From positions 1 through 64,000 of the forward strand of contig NZ_LGLV01000019.1 in NCBI RefSeq assembly GCF_001687365.1: 64,000 nucleotides of DNA. Direction: 5' to 3'. The notes beneath the pieces were generated by a model. It ran no database searches, was not told the DNA's origin, and worked only from the letters and a program-made list of their open reading frames with translations. The translations under genes and the position numbers were made by a program. This stretch comes from Pararhizobium polonicum (GTDB taxonomy: Bacteria; Pseudomonadota; Alphaproteobacteria; Rhizobiales; Rhizobiaceae). Of this stretch, positions 43,333 through 53,523 are shown one piece after another; within the stretch, counting starts at the first letter, position 1; every line of letters begins with the position of its first letter.

Positions 43333-44913
43333 TCAGAGCGCTTCCAGTTCGGCGCGATGCCGGTAGAGGCTGAGGAACTTGGCGTAGTCGCGATCATAGG
43401 CTTCCCGCAGGTCCGGATTGGGATAACGTGCGTGCCCGCCGGGAGACATGGCCGGGCCGGCAGCCCGAAGGTCCGGATAGAGACCGCCCGCAACCGACGC
43501 AACCATGGCTGTCCCCAGAAGAACGGCATCATTGGTTTCCGGTACGACGACCGTGCAGCCGGTCACGTCGGAGTAAAGCTCCATCAACAACGCATTGCGG
43601 ACATGGCCGCCCGTAACATGCAGGGTATCGAGGTCGTAACCCGCCTCTTTCATCGTTTCGAGAATATGGCGGATACCGAGCGCGATGGCGACGCAGGTGC
43701 GCCAGTAGAGGCGGCAAAGCGCATCGAACGAACTGTCGAGCGTCAGGCCGCTGATAACGCCGAGTGCATGCGGATCCGCAAGCGGGGAACGGTTTCCGTG
43801 AAAATCCGGCAACACATGCAGACGTGCCGCGAACTCGGCTCCATAGGCGGCGCGCAGTTCCTGGATACGCAGGATGATCCTCTGGTGAACTTCGGCGTCC
43901 GGCTCGCCACCGGCGCTGTGACTGCGCACGACATGATCGAGCAGTGCGCCCGTCGCCGATTGTCCGCCCTCGATCAGCCAGCTGTCTTGAAATGCTGCCT
44001 CGAAATAGGGGCCCCACATGCCGAAGCCGGGCTTCATGTCCTTGGAGAAGGCGACGATACAGCTGGAGGTTCCGGCAATCAGGGCAAGCTGCCGCTCCAG
44101 TGTGTCGTGTTCACCGGCAAAACCACCGAGCACACCGATGGCGCCGGCATAGGCATCGATCAGCCCCGTCGCCACCTGGCAGGTCTCATGCAGGCCCAGT
44201 TCGGCCGCAGCCGCGGCCGTCAGATGTCCGGTCGAGTGCCCGACCGGCAGGGTTTTCTCCGGCAGTCCACCGCGTTCGCGCAGATCCTCAAGCCCGATCC
44301 GTGCCAGAAACCCGTCCTGCCAACCGCTTTCTTCATGGGAAAGGTAGTTCCACTTGGCCGTCAGCGTGCAGCGGGAGCGCGCTGCGTTGCCAGTCGCCCG
44401 CCAGGACAGAAAATCGGCGAGATCGAAGAAATACCCTGTCTTTTCCCATTGTTGCGGCAGGTTCTGCTTCAACCACATGAGCTTTGGCATCTCCATTTCC
44501 GGCGACATGACGCGGCCGGAATGATCGAGCACCGGGTGTTTTGTCGCCGTGCAGAAATCGGCCTGTTTCAGAGCCCGGTGGTCCAGCCAGACGATCGTGT
44601 CCCAGCGCGGATCGCCCTTGCGGTTGACGGAGAGCGGAGCACCGTCCCTGTCGCGCACGACCAGCGAGCACGTCGCGTCGAAACCGATGGCAGCAATGGC
44701 GTCAGCAGGGACGCCGGCCTTGGCGCGCGCCGTTTTGACAACGATGCAAACGGCTGCCCAGATGTTTTCGGAATCATGCTCGGCGTGATTCTCTTCCGGC
44801 CTGTTCATCGCGATCGGATAATCAGCCCGGGCCAACTGCTTGCCATGCCGATCGAAAATACCAGCGCGGGCGCTGCCGGTTCCGACATCGACAGCAACGA
44901 TCAAATCAGCCAT
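43333..44913 (-). CDS. FGGY-family pentulose/ribulokinase-like sugar kinase
   Basis: 526 residues. An N-terminal ATPase lobe motif A-V-D-V-G-T-G-S-A-R-A-G-I-F is followed by F-D-A-T-C-S and W-L-D-H-R-A. G-T-S-S-C-I and the C-terminal G-G-H-V-R-N-A-L-L-M-E-L are FGGY features. The ribulokinase-like subgroup (YDR109c type) fits best. As the last gene of the sorbitol/mannitol operon, it may phosphorylate a ketose made by SmoS or MtlK, but the true substrate is open. Its start shares one base with the HAD gene stop. Confidence 0.82.
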   Translation of the reverse strand: MADLIVAVDVGTGSARAGIFDRHGKQLARADYPIAMNRPEENHAEHDSENIWAAVCIVVKTARAKAGVPADAIAAIGFDATCSLVVRDRDGAPLSVNRKGDPRWDTIVWLDHRALKQADFCTATKHPVLDHSGRVMSPEMEMPKLMWLKQNLPQQWEKTGYFFDLADFLSWRATGNAARSRCTLTAKWNYLSHEESGWQDGFLARIGLEDLRERGGLPEKTLPVGHSTGHLTAAAAAELGLHETCQVATGLIDAYAGAIGVLGGFAGEHDTLERQLALIAGTSSCIVAFSKDMKPGFGMWGPYFEAAFQDSWLIEGGQSATGALLDHVVRSHSAGGEPDAEVHQRIILRIQELRAAYGAEFAARLHVLPDFHGNRSPLADPHALGVISGLTLDSSFDALCRLYWRTCVAIALGIRHILETMKEAGYDLDTLHVTGGHVRNALLMELYSDVTGCTVVVPETNDAVLLGTAMVASVAGGLYPDLRAAGPAMSPGGHARYPNPDLREAYDRDYAKFLSLYRHRAELEAL

Positions 44914-45614
44914 CAGAGCCCTGCGTTCCCGTCCCTTTGTTCGTTGCGGACAAGATGGATCAATTCCCGCATGTCGTCAAACAGCACATCGGGATCAAGC
45001 CGCCGCAACGTTTCCAGATGCCGTTCCGATTTGGCATGCGAGGCACCAGCAAACGCGAAAACCCGCATGCCGGCCGCCTTGGCCGCCTCGATACCGGCCG
45101 GGCTGTCCTCCACGACGATGCAGTCTTCCGGTGGGGTGCCCATTTGCGCCGCCGCATGCAGGAAGAGATCCGGCGCCGGCTTGCCACGCTTGACCATGCT
45201 GGAGCTGAACAGATGCGGCTCAAGCTTGTCGATCAGCCCCGTGATGGTCAAAGACAGCCGGATACGCTCCATCTGGCTCGAAGACGCCACGCAACGGGGA
45301 ATATCAAGCGCATCGAGCGCCGCGGCAATGCCCGCCACGGGCTGCAGTTCCTGGCGGAAACGCTGGTAGAGATCGAGACGCATCTCCTCAAGGAAGGCGT
45401 CGTCCACCGCAAGACCATAGTCGTCATGCAGAATATCCGACATGGTCTTCAGGCTCTTGCCGAGAAAGCGCTCCGTCGCCTCCTCGGCATCCATCTCGAC
45501 CCCGGCATTGCCGAGCACGCGAACCAGCACGTCGAGCGACAGCGGTTCGCTATCCACCAGTACGCCATCGCAATCGAAAATCACCAGCTTTGGCGGATGC
45601 TTGGCCATCTCCAT
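44913..45614 (-). CDS. HAD-family sugar-phosphate phosphatase
   Basis: 233 residues in the beta-phosphoglucomutase-like subgroup. Motif I is F-D-C-D-G-V-L-V-D-S-E (nucleophile Asp), motif II includes S-S-S-Q, motif III has the lysine in R-G-K-P-A-P-D, and motif IV is V-E-D-S-P-A-G. It is cytosolic. Start ATG 45614; ATG 45608 is adjacent and GTG 45647 possible. It lies between mtlK and the FGGY kinase, so a role in dephosphorylating polyol-pathway intermediates is inferred. Confidence 0.85.
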   Translation of the reverse strand: MEMAKHPPKLVIFDCDGVLVDSEPLSLDVLVRVLGNAGVEMDAEEATERFLGKSLKTMSDILHDDYGLAVDDAFLEEMRLDLYQRFRQELQPVAGIAAALDALDIPRCVASSSQMERIRLSLTITGLIDKLEPHLFSSSMVKRGKPAPDLFLHAAAQMGTPPEDCIVVEDSPAGIEAAKAAGMRVFAFAGASHAKSERHLETLRRLDPDVLFDDMRELIHLVRNEQRDGNAGL

Positions 45615-45689
45615 CAGGCCGCGGCTTGCGTGCCGAAACGATGGCACGATACGCCCGCGACAGTGCGCGAAAGCCCAAGCGTCATGAGG

Positions 45690-47174
45690 TCATTCTCCAA
45701 GTTTTCCGTCGAGATAGAGCTGAAGCGTTGCCCGCGTGCCCTTGTCCCAAAGTGTCCGCAGCGCATGTGCGAAGCGCTTTTGAAACAGCGTTGATTGCGC
45801 AACATCGCCGAAGATATCCGAAAGTGCAAGGAAGGCCTGTGGATCGTCCTTGGCTTTCACCGCCGCCGCGTGAAGCCGGTCGGCGCTGGCATCGTTGAAG
45901 GTGATCGCCTTGCCGCTATCGGAAGTTCCCGCAAAGTAGCGGCACCAGAGCGCCGACACCAGCGACAGGCCGATGACATCTTCACCGCGCCGCAACCGGT
46001 CGGCCGTGGTCGGCAGGATGAACTTCGGCTGCCGGTTGGAGCCATCCTGCGCCAGGCGTGGGATGGTATCGCCGATCTTCGGATTGAAGAGGCGTGTCTC
46101 GACCTTTTTGAAATAGGCATGCAGATCGGTATCCGGAACCGGCGGAATGACCGGGATGATTTCCTCATGCTCCAGCTTGGCGAGGAACGCGCAAACCGTC
46201 TTGTCCTCCATCGCCTCGTGCACGAAATGAATATCGAGAAGTGCTGCCGGATAGGCGATTGCCGCATGGCCGCCATTCAGGATGCGGATCTTCATGTGCT
46301 CGTAGGGCGCTACATCCGGCACGAACTGGACACCGACCTTTTCAAGCGCGGGCCGGCCGGCCGGAAAATGATCTTCCAGAACCCATTGCTTGAATTCCTC
46401 GCAGAACACCGGCCAGTTGTCGTCGATGCCGTAGTCGTCGGCAGCAATACCAACTTCGCGTGGTCCGGTTGCCGGCGTGATGCGGTCCACCATCCCGTTC
46501 GGAAAAGCCACATTGGCCTCGATCCACGCGGCAAGCGCCGGATCGGACAGCCGCGCCAGGCCGGAAACGGCCGCATGCGTGACTTCGCCATTGCCGGGAA
46601 TATTGTCGCAGGACATCACCGTAAACGGCACGATACCCTTGTCCTTGCGCGCCTTCAGTCCGGCGATGATCAGGCCGAACACGGTCTTCGGATCGCTGGG
46701 ATTCTGGCTGTCGGCAACGATGGCAGGATGCTTCGGATTGAACGCGCCAGAGGCAGGGTCGATAAAATAACCGCCCTCGGTGATCGTCAAGGACACGATA
46801 CGGATCGCCGGATCGGCAAGCCTGGCAATTGTCGCTGCCGCATTGCCTGGCCGCAGATAGTCGATCATCGGCGCAGTGACGCGCGCAGCACTTCTGTTGT
46901 TGTCCTGCTCGACCACCGTCGTCAGGAAGTCCTGTTCGGCGAGTTTTGCGCGCATCGCCTCGTCGGAGGGGAGAACCCCTGCCCCGACGATTGCCCAATC
47001 GTGATCGCTGCCGGTGTTGAAGAGGTCGTCCAGATAGATCGCCTGATGGGCGCGGTGAAAATTGCCAACACCGAAATGGACGATGCCTGCTGTCAGGGTC
47101 GACCGGTCATAGGCCGGGACCGCGGCAGTCGCCTTGATGGCGTCAAGATTGGCGAGCGAAAGTTTGGTCGTCAT
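45690..47174 (-). CDS. mtlK: Mannitol 2-dehydrogenase
   Basis: 494 residues, the usual length for rhizobial MtlK. It has the polyol long-chain dehydrogenase signature: G-V-G-N-F-H-R-A-H-Q-A near residue 40, S-C-D-N-I-P-G-N-G and the catalytic-region K-I-R-I-L-N-G-G-H-A-A-I-A-Y. It oxidises D-mannitol to D-fructose with NAD+. ATG 47174 is chosen because AAGGA lies six bases before it, while the ATG two codons earlier touches that site. It lies 27 bases after smoS. Confidence 0.9.
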   Translation of the reverse strand: MTTKLSLANLDAIKATAAVPAYDRSTLTAGIVHFGVGNFHRAHQAIYLDDLFNTGSDHDWAIVGAGVLPSDEAMRAKLAEQDFLTTVVEQDNNRSAARVTAPMIDYLRPGNAAATIARLADPAIRIVSLTITEGGYFIDPASGAFNPKHPAIVADSQNPSDPKTVFGLIIAGLKARKDKGIVPFTVMSCDNIPGNGEVTHAAVSGLARLSDPALAAWIEANVAFPNGMVDRITPATGPREVGIAADDYGIDDNWPVFCEEFKQWVLEDHFPAGRPALEKVGVQFVPDVAPYEHMKIRILNGGHAAIAYPAALLDIHFVHEAMEDKTVCAFLAKLEHEEIIPVIPPVPDTDLHAYFKKVETRLFNPKIGDTIPRLAQDGSNRQPKFILPTTADRLRRGEDVIGLSLVSALWCRYFAGTSDSGKAITFNDASADRLHAAAVKAKDDPQAFLALSDIFGDVAQSTLFQKRFAHALRTLWDKGTRATLQLYLDGKLGE

Positions 47175-47201
47175 GTTCATTCCTTTCGACGAGCTTTGAG
47201 C

Positions 47202-47971
47202 TCAGCTCATCCAGTTGCCGCCATCGACATTGTAGGTCTGCGAAACGACATAGTTGCTGTCTGCGGAAGCGAGGAAGACCGCCATGCCCGTCAGGTCGTC
47301 GGCCGTGCCCATGCGCCCGAACGGCACTTCGGCGCCGACCAGCTTCTTCTTCTCGCCCAGCGGACGGTTTTCGAACTTGGCAAACATCGCATCGACACCG
47401 TCCCAATGCTCGCCATCGACGACGCCCGGGGCAATCGCGTTGACGTTGATGCCGTGCTTGATGAGGTTCAGTCCGGCCGATTGAGTCAGGCTGATAACCG
47501 CCGCCTTGGTCGCGCAATAGACGGCGACAAGAGCCTCGCCCCGGCGCCCCGCCTGGCTTGCCATATTGATGATCTTGCCGCCGCGTCCCTGCGCGATCAT
47601 CTGCCTTGCGGCCGCCTGCATGGTAAAGAGCGTGCCGGAGACATTGATCGTAAACAGCCTGTCGTAGCTTTCCCGGGTGATCTCGACGATCGGCGCGAGA
47701 TCGAACAGGGCCGCATTGTTGACCAGAATATCCAGACCGCCGGCCTTTGCCACGACCGCTGCGATCGCCGCATCGATGGAGGCCTGGCTGGTCACGTCCA
47801 TTTCAACGGCATAGGCAGCGGCGCCAAGCTCGGCAGCAGTTGCTTTCGCGCGGTCGAGATTGATATCGGCGATCGCCACCGTCGCACCTTCGCGGATATA
47901 GGCCTCTGCGAAAGCCCGGCCGATCCCCCGCGCCGATCCCGTGATCAGCGCGCTTTTACCCTTGAGCCGTG

Positions 47972-47975
<4 letters not shown>
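47202..47975 (-). CDS. smoS: Sorbitol dehydrogenase SmoS (SDR family)
   Basis: 257 residues. The Rossmann motif is [13 protein letters not shown] follows, the catalytic Ser lies in M-A-S-Q-A-G and the Y-C-A-T-K motif holds Tyr/Lys. It converts D-sorbitol to D-fructose (and galactitol to tagatose in homologues). The start overlaps smoK by four bases (ATGA). Confidence 0.9.
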
Positions 47976-48973
<998 letters not shown>

Positions 48974-48999
48974 GCGTGCCTCCAGGTCTTTTCTTTGAG

Positions 49000-49824
49000 T
49001 TATTTCACGGCGCCAAAGGTCAGGCCGCGGACAAGTTGTTTCTGGCTGAACCAGCCCATGATCAGGATCGGCGCGATCGCAAGCGTCGATGCTGCCGACA
49101 GCTTGGCCCAGAACAGCCCCTGCGGACTGGAGAAGGACGCGATGAAGGCGGTGAGCGGCGCCGCATTGGTCGTGGTCAGGCGGATCGTCCAGAAGGCTTC
49201 GTTCCAGGCGAGGATAATGTTCAGCAGCATGGTCGAAGCGATGCCGGGTATCGCCATCGGTGTCAGGACGTAGACGATCTCGCCCCAGAGCGAGGCGCCG
49301 TCCATGCGCGCCGCTTCCAGGATTTCGCCGGGAATCTCGCGGAAGTAGGTGTAGAGCATCCAGACCACGATCGGCAGGTTGATCATCGTCAGCATGAATG
49401 TCAGGCCGATCCGGCTGTCCAGCAGGCCGAAATCGCGGAACAGAAGATAGATCGGCACCAGAACGGCAACCGCCGGCATCATCTTGGTGGAGAGCATCCA
49501 CATCAGGATGTCCTTGGTCCGTCTGGTCGGCGAAAACGCCATCGACCATGCGGCCGGCACCGAGATCAGCAACGCAAGGAATGTCGAGCCAAGCGACAGG
49601 ATGACCGAGTTCAGAAAGAACTTGAAGTAATTGCTCTGAGCCTGCACGGCCTCATAGCTTTCGACCGTTCCCGAGGGGATCAGGCTGAAACCCTGGATCG
49701 CCTCGGTTTCGGATTTGAAGCTGGTGATGATCGTGTAAAGGATCGGGAAGAAGATGATGAGCGCGACGATCCATGCGAAGATCGTGACGACAACGGTTTT
49801 TCTGGTCGAGACTGCGCGGGCCAT
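49000..49824 (-). CDS. smoG: Sorbitol/mannitol ABC transporter permease SmoG
   Basis: 274 residues with six membrane helices of the MalG type and the EAA loop [12 protein letters not shown] 49824 (MARAVSTRK) follows GGGAGG; the ATG 12 codons upstream is less well placed. It is 26 bases before smoK. Confidence 0.9.
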   Translation of the reverse strand: MARAVSTRKTVVVTIFAWIVALIIFFPILYTIITSFKSETEAIQGFSLIPSGTVESYEAVQAQSNYFKFFLNSVILSLGSTFLALLISVPAAWSMAFSPTRRTKDILMWMLSTKMMPAVAVLVPIYLLFRDFGLLDSRIGLTFMLTMINLPIVVWMLYTYFREIPGEILEAARMDGASLWGEIVYVLTPMAIPGIASTMLLNIILAWNEAFWTIRLTTTNAAPLTAFIASFSSPQGLFWAKLSAASTLAIAPILIMGWFSQKQLVRGLTFGAVK

Positions 49825-49837
49825 GGTCCTGCCTCCC

Positions 49838-50710
49838 TTATCTGTCGAGGTTCTTGCCAACGGCGCGCATCAGGAAGAAGGCGACGATATTGGCGAGGAT
49901 AACTGCGATGATGCCGCCCGCCGAAGCGCCGCCGACATCGTAGCCAAGCAGGGCCGTGCGGTAGATCAGGAACGGCAGGTTCGTCGATGCGTAGCCCGGG
50001 CCGCCATTGGTGGTGACGAGGATTTCGGCATAGACGCCCAGAAGGAAGATCGTCTGGATCAGGATGACGACGGTGATTGAACGCGCCAGATGCGGCAGCG
50101 TCAGATAGATGAAACGGTTGACGAAGTTCGCCCCGTCCATCTCGGCTGCTTCCTTCTGCTCCCCGTCAAGCGATTGCAGGGCGGTCAAAAGGATGAGCGT
50201 CGCAAACGGCAGCCATTGCCAGGCAACAATGATGATGATCGACAGCAGCGGATATTGCGCGAACCAGTCGACCGGCTGCAGGCCAAGCGCGCGACTGATA
50301 TCCGCGAACACGCCGTAGCCCGGATGCATGATCATGTTCTTCCACACCAGGGCTGCCACCGGCGGCATGACGAAGAACGGCGAAATGATCATGATGCGCA
50401 CGATGCCCTGCCCGAACATCGGCTGATCCAGCAGCAAACCGAGTGCGATGCCGCCGATGACCGTGATACAAAGCACGCCGACCACAAGAACCAGCGTGTT
50501 CCAGATGGACTGGAAAAAGGCAGGATCCGTGTAGAAATACTGGTAATTGAACAGGCCAGCGAAACTGACATTGCCCGGATTGAGCAGATTGTAGTTCTGG
50601 AACGAAAACCACAGCGTCATCGCCAGCGGCACGATCATCCAGATCAGAAGAAGCCCGACGGACGGGGCCATCATAAAGCGCGCGAGCACGCGCGTATTCT
50701 GTGTAGCCAT
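49838..50710 (-). CDS. smoF: Sorbitol/mannitol ABC transporter permease SmoF
   Basis: 290 residues of the MalF-type family. Six helices are visible, with the coupling loop E-A-A-E-M-D-G-A-N. ATG 50710 (MATQNTRVLARF) has GGGAGGG upstream. A strong stem-loop separates it from smoE, and smoG follows 13 bases after its stop. Confidence 0.9.
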   Translation of the reverse strand: MATQNTRVLARFMMAPSVGLLLIWMIVPLAMTLWFSFQNYNLLNPGNVSFAGLFNYQYFYTDPAFFQSIWNTLVLVVGVLCITVIGGIALGLLLDQPMFGQGIVRIMIISPFFVMPPVAALVWKNMIMHPGYGVFADISRALGLQPVDWFAQYPLLSIIIIVAWQWLPFATLILLTALQSLDGEQKEAAEMDGANFVNRFIYLTLPHLARSITVVILIQTIFLLGVYAEILVTTNGGPGYASTNLPFLIYRTALLGYDVGGASAGGIIAVILANIVAFFLMRAVGKNLDR

Positions 50711-50856
50711 TGGAACAACCCTCCCTCGCCATATTGCCCGATATTCTGACAAATCGGAACACTGGTCTCGTTCTCTATATTATCATGTGTAAAGTTTAAA
50801 CATGGCGCGCATAAAAAATTTCGCGCGACGGCAAACCCTGTTGCCGTGGAGGGTTC

Positions 50857-50883
50857 GACTGCCCGGAATGGTTCCGGGCAGTC
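50857..50883 (-). other. Perfect 12-bp stem-loop between smoE and smoF
   Basis: GACTGCCCGGAA and TTCCGGGCAGTC pair completely around a three-base loop, 20 bases after the smoE stop. No T-tract follows on the minus strand, so I read it as a stabilising or partial-termination element that raises smoE relative to smoFGK. A second small hairpin (ACGGCAA/TTGCCGT) lies just beyond it, near 50830. Confidence 0.7.
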
Positions 50884-50902
50884 GCGTCCTTGGGAAGGAA
50901 CG

Positions 50903-52213
50903 TTACTTGATGTAGCCGCCGCGTGTCATTTCGCGGGTGGTTACCTGCTGTGCCTGTGCGAGCGCATCGTCCACGGACATCTGGCCTGCCAGAGCGGCGG
51001 AGAAGAGCTGCCCGACCGTCGTGCCGAGACCCTGGAATTCCGGGATCGCGACGAACTGAACACCAACGTAAGGCACCGGCTTTACGGACGGGTTCTTCGG
51101 GTCGGCGGCATTGATGCTATCGAGCGTCATCTTGGCGAACGGAGCCGCCTTCTGGTACTCGGGGTTTTCATAAAGCGAGGTGCGCGTGCCCGGAGGAACG
51201 TTTGCCCAGCCTTCCTTGGCGGCAACGATGTCGAGATAGTGCTTGCTGGTTGCCCAGGACACGAACTTCTCGGCTGCATCCGCCTTCTTGGTGCCGGCCG
51301 GAATGGCCAGGTTCCAGGCCCACAGCCAATTGCCACGCTTGCCGAGACCGGTGTCGGGAGCAAGAGCGAAACCGACCTTGTCGGCAACCGTCGAGTCCTT
51401 CGGGTTGGTCACGAACGAAGCTGCCACCGTGGCGTCGATCCACATGCCGCACTTGCCCTGCTGGAACAGCGCCAGGTTTTCGTTGAAGCCGTTGGACGAA
51501 GCGCCCTGCGGGCCGGCATCGTTCATCAGCTTGACGTACATGTCGAGCGTGGCTTTCCATTCCGGCTGATCGAACTGGGGCTTCCAGTTCTCGTCAAACC
51601 AGCGTGCGCCGAAAGCGTTGGACGTGGCGGTCAGGAACGCCATGTTCTCGCCCCAGCCGGCCTTGCCGCGAAGGCAAATGCCGTTGATGCCGGCCCCGCG
51701 GTCGGTCATCTTGCGGGCAGCCTCGCCGATGAACTCCCAGGTCGGAGCGTCGGGCATGGTGAGCCCTGCCTTTTCGATCAAGTCCTTGCGGTACATGACC
51801 ATCGAGCTTTCGCCGTAGAACGGAGCCGCGTAGAGCTTGCCGTCCGCGGTCAGGCCCGAACGGATGGCCGGCAGAAGGTCGTCGACGTCATAATCGGCGC
51901 CCAGCTTGTCGAGCGGTAGCAGCCAGCCCTGCTTGGCCCAGATCGGAACTTCATAGGTACCGATCGTCAAAACGTCGTACTGGCCGCCCTTGGTTGCGAT
52001 GTCCGTGGTGACGCGTTCGCGTAGCACGTTCTCTTCGAGGGTGACCCATTCGAGCTGGATGTCAGGGTTTGCCTTGGTAAAATCGTCCGTCAGCGTCTGC
52101 ATCCGGACCATGTCGCCATTGTTCACCGTGGCAATGGTGAGGGTTTCTGCCTGCGCAAAACCCGCGATGACGACTGCCGAGCACGTGCCCAGCAAAAAAG
52201 TTTTCAAGTTCAT
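50903..52213 (-). CDS. smoE: Sorbitol/mannitol-binding protein SmoE
   Basis: A 436-residue type 1 extracellular solute-binding protein. Its signal peptide MNLKTFLLGTCSAVVIAGFAQA is cleaved before E-T-L-T-I-A-T-V-N-N-G-D. The length and W-L-W-A-W-N-L-A-I-P-A-G segment fit the polyol subfamily. First gene of the smo-mtlK operon, behind a set of SorC-type half-sites. Confidence 0.9.
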   Translation of the reverse strand: MNLKTFLLGTCSAVVIAGFAQAETLTIATVNNGDMVRMQTLTDDFTKANPDIQLEWVTLEENVLRERVTTDIATKGGQYDVLTIGTYEVPIWAKQGWLLPLDKLGADYDVDDLLPAIRSGLTADGKLYAAPFYGESSMVMYRKDLIEKAGLTMPDAPTWEFIGEAARKMTDRGAGINGICLRGKAGWGENMAFLTATSNAFGARWFDENWKPQFDQPEWKATLDMYVKLMNDAGPQGASSNGFNENLALFQQGKCGMWIDATVAASFVTNPKDSTVADKVGFALAPDTGLGKRGNWLWAWNLAIPAGTKKADAAEKFVSWATSKHYLDIVAAKEGWANVPPGTRTSLYENPEYQKAAPFAKMTLDSINAADPKNPSVKPVPYVGVQFVAIPEFQGLGTTVGQLFSAALAGQMSVDDALAQAQQVTTREMTRGGYIK

Positions 52214-52236
52214 ATATCTTCCTCCCAGAAGAGTTA

Positions 52237-52369
52237 TGAGCATTTGCCTTGCTCGTGGGCAATTACTCACACGTTTCCAAAGAATGTCAATCGGCATTCG
52301 TTGCTGCAGCGCAGAAGCGACACCCTATTGATTTGATTTTACTTATGAAAATTTATGGGCATTCGCTCA
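52237..52369. promoter_or_regulatory. Three related half-sites before smoE (SorC-type operator)
   Basis: TGAGCATTTGCC (52237-52248, plus) and TGAGTAATTGCC (52269-52258, minus) form a 33-bp inverted pair. TGAGCGAATGCC (52369-52358, minus) is a third copy at the regulator's 3' end. The shared pattern is TGAGNNNNTGCC. The regulator encoded next is the likely binder. Confidence 0.6.
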
Positions 52370-53320
52370 ATTGGCGAGCAAAAACTCCGCAGTCGTCTCG
52401 TCGGTGATCAGTCCGTTGATCACGCGCCCCTTGAGAGCAGCCCGCAACGCAACGTATTTTCGCTGCCCCTTGGCGATGCCGATGACGGTCGACGAATCAC
52501 GCGACGGCAACGGCACGCTGGCGACGCGTTGGTTGATGCTGCCGGGCATCATTTGTCCCTCGCGGTCGAACATCCAGCCGCAGATTTCACCGGCAGCCCC
52601 CTCGTCCATCAACCGCGCCATCTCGTCGGGGGCCAGAAAGCCATCCTCGCACAGGGGCGCCTGCTGGCCGAGTTCGCCGACGCCGACGAAAGCGACATTC
52701 GCCTCGGCACCAAGCTGCAGCGCGGATTTCACCAGCGCCTGGCTGTGCAGCACCACCCGCTCCTCCGGCGAAGACACGAGAACCGGCAACGGCATCGGAA
52801 AATGCCGCGCCTTGACCGCATCCGCCATCGAGAAGATGACGTTGTAATAGGCAGCCGACCCGTCGAGGCCGATATTGCCGGTCAGGGAGACGATGCGATG
52901 CTGCGGACATTCCATTGCCGGCAGCTGATCGATCGCCGCCTTCAGCGTTCGCCCCGTACCGATGGCCAGAATGATCGGATCGACCGATTTCAGCCAGCGC
53001 TCGATCTCGGCCGCCCCCGCTTCGGCGATACCGACGGTGGTCGATGACGACGCGGGATCGCTCGGCACGATATCGACCTGCCGCAGGTCGAATTTTTCCT
53101 TGAGGCGAAGCCCGAGCTCAAGACAGGCGGCGATCGGATGATCGAGGCGGACCTTGATCAGGCGCTCGGCCATGGCGAGCGAAACCAGCCGCTGCGCCGA
53201 CTGGCGCGAAATCCCCATTGCGGACGCAATTTCGTCCTGGGTGCGCCCGGCGACATAATAGAGCCAGCCCGCACGCGCGGCATCATCGAGCCTGTTGTTG
53301 CCTTCCGGTCTGCGCGCCAT
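52367..53320 (-). CDS. SorC/DeoR-type sugar-binding transcriptional regulator
   Basis: 317 residues. An N-terminal helix-turn-helix (T-Q-D-E-I-A-S-A-M-G-I-S-R-Q-S-A-Q-R-L) is followed by the SorC effector domain with A-I-G-T-G-R-T-L and G-A-E-A-N-V-A-F-V-G-V-G. It is cotranscribed upstream of the smo operon and probably regulates it in response to a polyol or its phosphate. Stop lies close to the smoE operator set. GGGAG site before the ATG. Confidence 0.88.
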   Translation of the reverse strand: MARRPEGNNRLDDAARAGWLYYVAGRTQDEIASAMGISRQSAQRLVSLAMAERLIKVRLDHPIAACLELGLRLKEKFDLRQVDIVPSDPASSSTTVGIAEAGAAEIERWLKSVDPIILAIGTGRTLKAAIDQLPAMECPQHRIVSLTGNIGLDGSAAYYNVIFSMADAVKARHFPMPLPVLVSSPEERVVLHSQALVKSALQLGAEANVAFVGVGELGQQAPLCEDGFLAPDEMARLMDEGAAGEICGWMFDREGQMMPGSINQRVASVPLPSRDSSTVIGIAKGQRKYVALRAALKGRVINGLITDETTAEFLLAN

Positions 53321-53451
53321 TTGCTGTACTCCCTAGTCAATGTGCTGACACTTTTTCCGGCACTCTGTCAAACACAGACCGCTGACATCCCCATCAGTGG
53401 CAGGTCGAAACCCCTGCTACGCCGCGATTCCGGCGATTTCATTTTTAAAAT

Positions 53452-53467
53452 TTTACCGTTTGATAAA
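53452..53467. promoter_or_regulatory. Weak RutR-like site upstream of preT
   Basis: TTTACCGTTTGATAAA matches TTGACCANNTGGTCAA at 10 of 14 fixed bases and lies 57 bases before preT in an AT-rich stretch. A stronger match lies at 59294, so this is a plausible but degenerate copy. Confidence 0.4.
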
Positions 53468-53523
53468 AAAATAAAGCGTGTTACCGTTTCATCATCCTGA
53501 GGCACGACATTTGGGAGAAAAAA

